Part shown: positions 32,596 to 37,101 of the stretch, piece by piece
How positions within the stretch are numbered: position 1 is the first letter of the stretch
Layout: each line of letters starts with the position of its first letter
Assembly (NCBI GenBank): GCA_905221605.1
Contig: CAJNDS010002483.1
Coordinates: 361,222 to 398,322 of the forward strand
Length of the DNA: 37,101 nucleotides
Reading direction: 5' to 3'
Origin: Symbiodinium natans
Lineage: Eukaryota > Sar > Dinophyceae > Suessiales > Symbiodiniaceae
Program-made: the position numbers and the translations under genes
Notes under the pieces: generated by a model
Databases searched by the model: none
The model's input: the letters and a program-made list of their open reading frames with translations, nothing else
Told to the model about the DNA's origin: nothing

Positions 32596-33155
32596 GGATT
32601 AGGGGTTTGGGCTTAGGGTTTAGGATTTGTAGGGTTTGCAGGGTTTGTAGGGTTTGTAGGGTTTGCAGGGTTTGTAGGGTTTGTAGGGCTTAGGGGGAAG
32701 GGTTTATAGGGTTTAGGGTTTAGGGTTTAGGGTTTAGGGTTACACCTTTTTGGGGGGTGTATGGGGCCTTACAAGGGTTTTGGGGCTCTTAGGGTCTAAG
32801 AGTTTTAGGGTTTGGGGCTTAGGGTTTAGGGTTTAGGGCTTAGGGTTTACGGTTTAAGGCGGACTCTCCCAGTTGCTGGCCAACTTCACGCAGCATTGGC
32901 AAAAGACCGCGCTCGCGCCCACGCAGGTGGCAAAGCCAGCGACCAGAACCTGGGTCGGGCCCTTCAGGAATCCCAGGGAGGGTTTAGGGTTTAGGGTTTA
33001 GGGTCTAGGGTCTAGGGTTTAGGGTTTAGGGTTTTGGGTTTAGGGTTTAGGGTTTAAGGCTTAGGTCTCCATCCAAACAATGCAAAAAAGTCTTCCGAGC
33101 CCTACCCAGCCACCATCAGGAAGGCTATCCCGGCATGATCCAGAGTCAGTGACAT
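27407..33155 (-). CDS. ZIP-family divalent metal transporter (ZupT-like), 12 exons, complete
   Basis: Exons: 33114-33155 (ATG), 32890-32949, 32427-32489, 32051-32154, 31554-31707, 30846-30944, 30260-30368, 29385-29496, 29046-29086, 28722-28783, 27870-27901, 27407-27449 (stop TGA). They total 921 bases in one frame, 306 residues, near the size of ZupT and plant ZTP29. Membrane segments run in family order: TM1 VLVAGFATCVGASAVF, TM2 LAAGLAFSAGIMLYVSFIEI, a charged loop of about 50 residues, TM4 TIHNFPEGLA, TM5 AIHNIPEGL, TM6 AGLAEPVGALIAW, TM7 YGILFGLVAG, TM8 MLVMATSLVLF at the C terminus. The two HN-PEG motifs form the metal site. The protein should move Zn or related ions into the cytosol. 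An in-frame stop precedes the ATG. Inferred donors: GT (introns 1, 2, 3, 6), GC (7), GA (4, 5, 8-11). Family call is firm; splice points are by eye. Confidence 0.85.
27490..27690. repeat. Mixed TTTAGGG / GGGCTTA array in ZIP intron 11
   Basis: Alternating TTTAGGG and CTTAGGG units with some CTCAGGG, between ZIP exons 12 and 11. Confidence 0.65.
28305..28445. repeat. 42-bp imperfect tandem repeat in ZIP intron 10
   Basis: About three and a half units containing CAGAGGCTGCAAATACTGTA and GCAGCATTTCTGC. Several copies carry TTTCAG or TTGCAG followed by G, and one has GTAAGT, so the unit resembles paired plus-strand splice sites. No coding role is evident. Confidence 0.6.
28540..28700. repeat. 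15-bp CCCTTCCCCCCTAAA units followed by CCCTAAA array
   Basis: Four units of CCCTTCCCCCCTAAA (28550-28605) lead into about 13 pure CCCTAAA heptamers (28606-28697): a higher-order variant next to the basic heptamer. Confidence 0.7.
28815..29030. repeat. Heptamer arrays in ZIP intron 9
   Basis: 28815-28885 is CCCTAAA; 28945-29000 is TTTGGGG/TTTAGGG in the other orientation, with about 55 bp of unique sequence between. Confidence 0.6.
29497..30259 (-). repeat. ZIP intron 7: arrays, duplicated exon start and family G element
   Basis: 29508-29620 holds TTTAGGG/TTGAGGG units. At 29628-29648 is an exact second copy of the first bases of exon 8 (29474-29494). 29749-29925 is a family G element (CCCCTTATATACCC, CAGGGCCC, then GGGGACCGTA and CAGGGCCCATGAAACTA) interrupted by CCCTAAA heptamers at 29823-29870. 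30005-30080 and 30220-30255 are CCCTAAA. Confidence 0.65.
30369..30845. repeat. ZIP intron 6: TTTAGGG, C tract, CCCTAAA array
   Basis: 30375-30445 is TTTAGGG-type, 30530-30546 a run of C, 30600-30655 A/C-rich sequence, and 30665-30815 a nearly pure CCCTAAA array. The exon edges carry GTCGCCGGGCT and GTGGCGGGGCT. Confidence 0.65.
30945..31553 (-). repeat. ZIP intron 5: TTTAGGG array flanked by a duplicated exon edge, plus unique sequence
   Basis: 30980-31178 holds TTTAGGG, with TTTGTAGGG nonamers at 31020-31050. The sequence at the exon 6 boundary (30936-30958) recurs in diverged form at 31182-31207, beyond the array. 31208-31460 is unique; its short plus ORF (from GCTACCCACTCATGG) has no recognised family. 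31474-31540 holds CCCTAAA/CCCTAAG units. Confidence 0.55.
31715..31850. mobile_element. Small element in ZIP intron 4
   Basis: Contains TTACCGAAATTTGGGGGGTA, GGGGTCCCCAGTATAGGGG and GGGGATTTTCGCAAACCCCC, similar in layout to the element at 32155-32270 (GTTTCCGAAAATATGGGTAC ... GGAAAACCCCCAC). Partial inverted ends (TTTCCGA-type). Probable TIR-element family, boundaries approximate. The rest of the intron (31850-32050) is unique with a trace of CCCTAAA. Confidence 0.4.
32155..32270 (-). mobile_element. TIR element at the acceptor end of ZIP intron 3
   Basis: Inverted ends GGGGTTTCCGAAAATATGGG and CCCTATTGTCGGAAAACCCC. The intron's 3' splice site (CCCCAG|GTC) is the element's own edge, so it seems to have supplied the acceptor. 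CCCTAAA repeats and a C tract (32398-32410) fill the rest of the intron to 32426. Confidence 0.55.
32510..32730. repeat. TTGAGGG heptamers and TTTGTAGGG nonamers in ZIP intron 2
   Basis: 32513-32597 is an unbroken run of about 12 TTGAGGG units. 32625-32690 carries TTTGTAGGG/TTTGCAGGG nonamers very like those at 31020-31050 in intron 5, followed in both places by GCTTAGGGGGAAGGGTTTAT, so a segment is shared between two introns of this gene. Confidence 0.7.
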
Positions 33156-34241
33156 GAGGCGCGAGATGGAACTTGCGGAGAGGGGGCTTCTTTGTTAAGC
33201 TGCGCGCAAAGAAGGACTGGCTAAACTTGGCTGCGGTCCAGAGTTTGGGGTTTAGGGCTTAGGGTTTAGGCTTTAGGGCATCGGGCTGAGGGCTTAGGAC
33301 GAAGAGCCCAGGCAACACAAAAAAATAAAAAAGACAAGCCCGAAGCCCGAAGCCCTCAAGACTGACCCTGATACGTCGTCCTTCTTCCGCCCGAAAAAAG
33401 CCCTCAGCCCCAAGCCCTAAACCCCAAACCCTAAACCCCAAACCCTAAACCCCAAACCCTAAACCCTAAACCGAAACCCTAAACCCAGGGTCACCCCTCA
33501 GCTCTCCAAGCCCCATCTCCCCATCGCCCTAGGTTGGCGGCTTTGGGGTTTGAGGCAGTGTTTAGGGTTGACGGTTGAGGGTTGAGGGTTTAGGGTTTGG
33601 GGTTCAGGGTTTTAAGGGTTTCGGGGTTCGGGCTTTAGGGCTTGAGAAATTGGGATGTAGGGTTTAGCGTTTTAGGGCTTAGGGCTCAGGACTTCTTGGG
33701 GCTCTAGCAGTCTGGGATTTAGGGTTTAGGGCTTGTGGTTTAGTAACTTAGGGTTGCAGGCCGATGGCCTCAAGAGGCCTGAGAGGTCGAAGCTTTCCCC
33801 AAATGCCAGAAGGCGGGTGTAGGATTCAAGGGGTCTAGGGTTTAGGGTTTGATTGGGGTTTGGGGCTTAGGGCGTCTAGGGTTTAGGGTTTCAGGTTTCA
33901 GGATTGTGGGGTTTTAGCGTTTTAGGGGTTTTAGGGTTTTAGGGTTTTAGGGCTTTAGGGTTTTAGGATTTTAGGGATTTAGGGTTTTAGGGCTTTAGGG
34001 CTTTAGGGTTTTAGGGCTTTAGGGTCTTAGGGTTTTAGGGCTTTAGGGTTTTAGGGTTTTAGGGTCTTAGGGTTTTAGGGTTTTAGGGCTTTAGGGTTTT
34101 AGGGTTTAGGGTCCCTAAACCCTAAACCCCAAACCCGAAACCCTGAACCCTAAACCCTAAACGCTTGGGGACTCATGAAACTAAACCCAAGGCCCCGTCT
34201 GCCCCGTCCCTGGCCTCGGTCTTTGTCTCGAAGGTGTTGGC
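33156..34241. other. 5' region of the ZIP gene and repeats
   Basis: 33156-33240 is unique and should hold the ZIP 5' UTR. 33245-33480 is heptamer-like with an A/T-rich core. 33560-33760 is TTTAGGG-like and 33835-33905 decayed. 33915-34110 is a TTTTAGGG octamer array on plus. The island 33765-33835 is open on minus (FGESFDLSGLLRPSA); it could be an exon of the gene to the right, but its splice phase does not fit a standard donor. Confidence 0.45.
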
Positions 34242-34937
34242 ACCACGGTACGTGATCCAACGAATGTCCTGAAGCCGGGTTTTTAGGTTTTAGGGTTTTG
34301 GGTTTAGGGCTAGGGTTTAGGGTATAAGGTTTAGGGTTTGGGGTACAGGGTTTAGGGTTTAGGGTTTAGGGTTTCGGGTTTCGGGTTTCGGGTTTAGGGT
34401 GTATTCGGAATGCTGAAACTCCTGATTGCTGATCCATCCTCAGCTGAGCTCGACAACTAGGCCCTGAACCCGACCAACTTATAACCCTAAACCCTAAACC
34501 CTACTAAACCTTACTAGACCCGAACCTCACAGCGCTTGAACCCCAACAGCCCTGCCTAAACCTAAAGCCCCAAGACCTAAACCCCAAAAACCACCAAACG
34601 CGATGAGCTCCCACAGTGATACCCCAAACCCTACACTACACGACACTTTTGGGCCTAAGTCTCGCCAATCACTCAGTGGCTCTCAGAAGGGAGTTTCGGA
34701 ATCAGGTTCCCCCTATCACCCCCTGAAGTGATATCTTGGGGGGGGGGGGGGGGAATTCCCCAAATCCTAAACCCTAAACCCTAAACCCTGAACCCTGAAC
34801 CCTAAACCCTAAACCCTAAACCCTAAACCCTAAACCCTAAACCCCGCACAGGACGAGCAGGAAAATCCCCGTCGTGCCTCGTTGAGAACGAGGCCCGATC
34901 CCAGCAAGAGCTCGGCAAACAGGTGGGGCTGGATGCC
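34242..34937 (-). CDS. CAF1: CAF1/POP2-type deadenylase, two exons of the central part
   Basis: Exon 34878-34937 (after ATGCAG) reads GIQPHLFAELLLGSGLVLNE and exon 34242-34268 reads DIRWITYRG. Joined, they match the CAF1 segment that precedes YDFG: G(I)xPxxFAELLxxSGLVLxxxVxWITFxxG. Both phases are 0, with GC donors. The part with the first two catalytic residues (DTEFPG) is not visible to the right and may lie beyond 37101. The exon that should follow (YDFG...) is not convincingly present before the ZIP gene, but is found at 21215-21272. Family call for this segment is good; completeness is unclear. Exon 2 could also read on to about 34190. Confidence 0.6.
34739..34850. repeat. G tract and CCCTAAA array
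   Basis: A run of G (about 34738-34753) followed by CCCTAAA/CCCTGAA heptamers to 34845, in the intron between the two CAF1 exons. Confidence 0.6.
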
Positions 34938-35039
34938 CTGCATGTTGAGGGGTTTAGGGTTTAGGGTTTAGGGTTTAGGGTCCGCCGACCCTGGCGGCGT
35001 GTTGGATAGGTTTCTGGAGGTGAAAACCTCCCTTTTTCC

Positions 35040-35250
35040 CTCCTTACCCCCCCAAAACCCCAAAAGGGGGGGGGGGGGGGGGGGTGGGGGGGGGTACCCC
35101 GGCAGCTTTTCCGTGGAGGGCCAGGCCACCCACACCGCGTAAACTCATGGACCATAGGCGGTTTCGCATAGGGCATAGGGGCTTTTGTGGAAAAAACCCA
35201 CCCCTACCCCCCCCCTACCCCCCCCCCCCAACCCCCCTGACCCCCTGCCC
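35040..35250. repeat. G and C tracts with a 13-bp direct repeat
   Basis: Long G runs at 35065-35093 and C runs at 35200-35240. GGCCACCCACACC occurs at about 35123-35135 and nearly identically at 35267-35279, bracketing the tracts like a target-site duplication. Confidence 0.55.
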
Positions 35251-35388
35251 ATCGTAATCAGGCATGGGCCACCCACACCTGCTACCCCTGGCCTTTGTTC
35301 AACAAACCGCCCCAAGCTGCTTCAGCTCCTAAACTGTTTGGGTCCTGGTGCTACCCCCCCACGTTTCACAGAGGCGCGAGCGTTTCAC

Positions 35389-35716
35389 AACTTTTGGGGA
35401 TTCTGCCGAGCAGGCTGCGATGCTCTTCGAACCATGCGATGAGGAAAGCATCCTTTGAGCCGACGAGCGGGTTTAGACCTTTCAACTATGCTCTGGCGGG
35501 GTCGGCGGCTTGAGCCGGAGGCTCTTAAATTTAGGGTTTAGGGTTTAGGGTTTAGGGTTTAGGGTTTAGGGTTTAGGGTTTAGGGTTTAGGGTTTAGGGT
35601 TTAGGGTTTAGGGTTTAGGGTTTAGGGTTTAGGGTTTTGCTGTAAAAGGGCGTAGATGCTGTGAAGGTTAGGATGCAGCAGCGGCTCGAATGCCTCGTCA
35701 AATGCGCAGAGCAGCT
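35389..35716 (-). CDS. Unidentified gene, two exons
   Basis: Exon 35652-35716 reads LLCAFDEAFEPLLHPNLHS and exon 35389-35452 reads DAFLIAWFEEHRSLLGRIPK. They join in phase 0 across a TTTAGGG array (35530-35637), with a GC donor and an AAAG acceptor. The composition is clearly protein-like: amphipathic helices, ordinary residues. Second exon: a GT donor at 35388 is possible, or reading continues to a stop near 35363. I do not recognise the family. The strand agrees with the CAF1 exons just downstream, so they could be its upstream exons, but I see no CAF1 motif in them. The second exon is also open on plus. Confidence 0.4.
35530..35637. repeat. Pure TTTAGGG array
   Basis: About 15 perfect heptamers filling the intron between the two exons above. 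Confidence 0.8.
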
Positions 35717-35839
35717 CTGGCCCGATTTTGGAGGGCCATCAACAACTTTTCTCCCACCCCACGCCGTCCAAGGCGGCAAAACCACCCAAACCTATTCCTT
35801 TTAGGGTTTAGGCCTAAACTCATGACAATTGCTTACTTT

Positions 35840-36265
35840 CAAAAAAACCTTTCCCCAAGGCCAGGTCCGAAGGCCAGGGCCAGGGTCAGGGGGGGACCAG
35901 GGCAGGCCAGGCCAGCGTCAGGAGGCTCAAAGGGAATGGGCCAGGAAGGAAGGGGGGCCAGAGGGCGTCAGGGGGTCAGGGGAGGGCCAGGGTGGGGCCA
36001 GGCGGGCCGGGGGGGCCAGAGCGGGCCAGAGGGGGCCAGGCGGGGTTAGGGCCAGGGGGGGCCAGGGGGGGCCAGGGCGGGGGCCAGGGCCCAGGGGGGC
36101 CAGGGGGGCCAGGGGGGGTCGGGGGGGCCAGGGGGGCCACCGGCGGGGCGCCAGGGGCGGCCAGGGACAGGGGGGGCCAGGGGGGGCCAGGGCGGGCCAG
36201 GGGGGGCCAGGGGGGGCCAGGGGCGGCCAAGGGGGGGTCAGGGGCGCAAGGGGGGGGCCAGAGAG
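35840..36265. repeat. G-rich array of GGGGCCAG units
   Basis: Repeats of GGCCAGGGGG with lengths varying between about 9 and 15 bp, almost free of T. It gives ORFs of 248 codons (plus, Gly/Arg) and 188 codons (minus, Pro/Ala) that are composition artefacts. Confidence 0.75.
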
Positions 36266-36444
36266 GCCAGCGGAACAGGAAGCCTTTTTGAGCACCCGTC
36301 CTGCCTGGCCTGGCCTGAGGCCCCCTGGTCCCTGGACACGCTGCGGTGAGGGGTCCGGGTCCTCCTGGCCTGGGGGCCTTGGGGTACCCCCTCCCGGAAT
36401 GCCAGCGCCATCCAGGGTGAAGACCTTGGGGTTTAGGGTTTTAA

Positions 36445-36604
36445 GGGGACCAGTACTGGTCCCCGGGAGAACCTGCTCCGGTACCGGGCCCATCGTGGGT
36501 GCTACCGACCCCCTGGCTGCAGGAGGCGGGCAAGCGACCTGGGTCGACTTTCGCCATAGAGGTCAAAGGGCTTAAGCGCCGCCCCCCTTCTGTAGGGGGG
36601 CGGC
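36445..36604. repeat. Perfect palindrome and G/C hairpin
   Basis: 36445-36464 is the 20-bp perfect palindrome GGGGACCAGTACTGGTCCCC. 36578-36587 and 36595-36604 form a perfect 10-bp stem (GCCGCCCCCC / GGGGGGCGGC) with a 7-base loop. Between them an ATG on minus at 36557 opens MAKVDPGRLPASCSQGV, a possible first exon with a GT donor after CCCAG. Low support as a gene. Confidence 0.6.
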
Positions 36605-36614
36605 CTAGGCCCTG

Positions 36615-36702
36615 AGTTTAGGGTTTAGGGTTTAGGGTTTAGGGTTTAGGGTTTAGGGTTTAGGGTTTAGGGTTTAGGGTTTAGGGTTTAGGGTTTAGGG
36701 TT
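36615..36702. repeat. Pure TTTAGGG array
   Basis: About 12 perfect heptamers. Confidence 0.8.
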
Positions 36703-36714
36703 TCCTAAGGTTCC

Positions 36715-36753
36715 GCGCACACCACCCCGCGGGACGTGTGTTGTGGTGTGCGC
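36715..36753. repeat. 11-bp inverted repeat
   Basis: GCGCACACCAC and GTGGTGTGCGC around a 17-base loop, directly after the heptamer array. Could be one end of a TIR element or a hairpin. 36754-36896 is unique without an evident exon. Confidence 0.65.
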
Positions 36754-36896
36754 CCAGGTTCAACGCACTCTCCCAACCCACCCACCCACATCTCAACCTT
36801 GGGCGGGTTTAGGGTTTTATAATATCGTGTGTAAGTACAGTAGTGGGAGGGGGCGCTACGGGCCGCCTTTGACCAAATCCTGCATTACCCCCTGAG

Positions 36897-37101
36897 GCCC
36901 CTTGCGGGGAAGGCCCGCCCCTTACGGGGAAGGCCCCTTACGGGGAAGGCCCCTGAAGGCCCCTTACGGGGAAGGCCCCTTATGGGGAAGGCCCCTTACG
37001 GGGAAGGCCTTCCCTTCGATAAGGCCCCTTACGGGGAAGGCCCCTTACGCGGAAGGCCCCTTACGGGGAAGGCCCCTTGTGGGGAACCCTTAGCCCCTTA
37101 C
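36897..37101. repeat. 16-bp tandem array GGCCCCTTACGGGGAA, runs off the right edge
   Basis: About 12 copies, each containing CCCCTTACGGGG, itself an inverted repeat of four bases around TTAC. A few copies are extended (36953-36961, 37008-37020). The 63-codon plus ORF across it is an artefact. Confidence 0.8.

Noticed and set aside
35829-36575. Plus ORF of 248 codons and minus ORF of 188 codons
   Set aside because: Gly/Arg and Pro/Ala peptides generated by the GGGGCCAG array; T-poor DNA lacks stops in most frames.
36897-37101. CRISPR array
   Set aside because: Units are contiguous 16-mers without unique spacers, and the context is eukaryotic.

Overview
The window looks like nuclear DNA of a dinoflagellate-type alga. 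Reasons: telomere-type heptamers (TTTAGGG on one strand, CCCTAAA on the other) fill almost every non-coding gap; unique GC-rich islands of 20-150 bases between them read as short exons; and many inferred 5' splice sites are GA or GC rather than GT. GA and GC donors are known from sequenced dinoflagellate genomes such as Symbiodiniaceae. No bacterial gene, tRNA or rRNA was seen. Long ORFs that run through the heptamers or minisatellites are not genes; the real coding sequence is in small exons, and the joins given here were made by hand.

Layout. 333-5235, minus: eight exons of an eRF1-family release factor (208 residues, GGQ motif; C-terminal part off the left edge). 5341-12938: degenerate arrays, small TIR elements and isolated islands that may be exons. 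12939-15657, minus: an unidentified gene of about 148 residues. 16013-21272, minus: exons of the C-terminal half of a CAF1/POP2-type deadenylase. 22614-25349, minus: four well-phased exons of an unidentified protein. 25627-26905: possible plus-strand exons and a 31-bp minisatellite. 27407-33155, minus: a complete 12-exon ZIP (ZupT-like) metal transporter of 306 residues. 34242-36557, minus: CAF1 exons (central part) and unidentified upstream exons. The right edge holds G-rich and 16-bp tandem arrays. The best-read genes all lie on the minus strand, as expected for dinoflagellate unidirectional gene clusters.

What ties the window together is its introns. Sequences at the two ends of many introns are direct repeats of about 4-11 bp, and intron 1 of the release factor is, end to end, a short terminal-inverted-repeat element with a second copy at 8851-8961. 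Several such elements exist both with and without an internal heptamer array. The reading offered here is that introner-like elements created introns and that a short G-rich core inside them expanded into telomere-like arrays. Exon joins and family calls come from the sequence and from remembered family motifs; no search was run.
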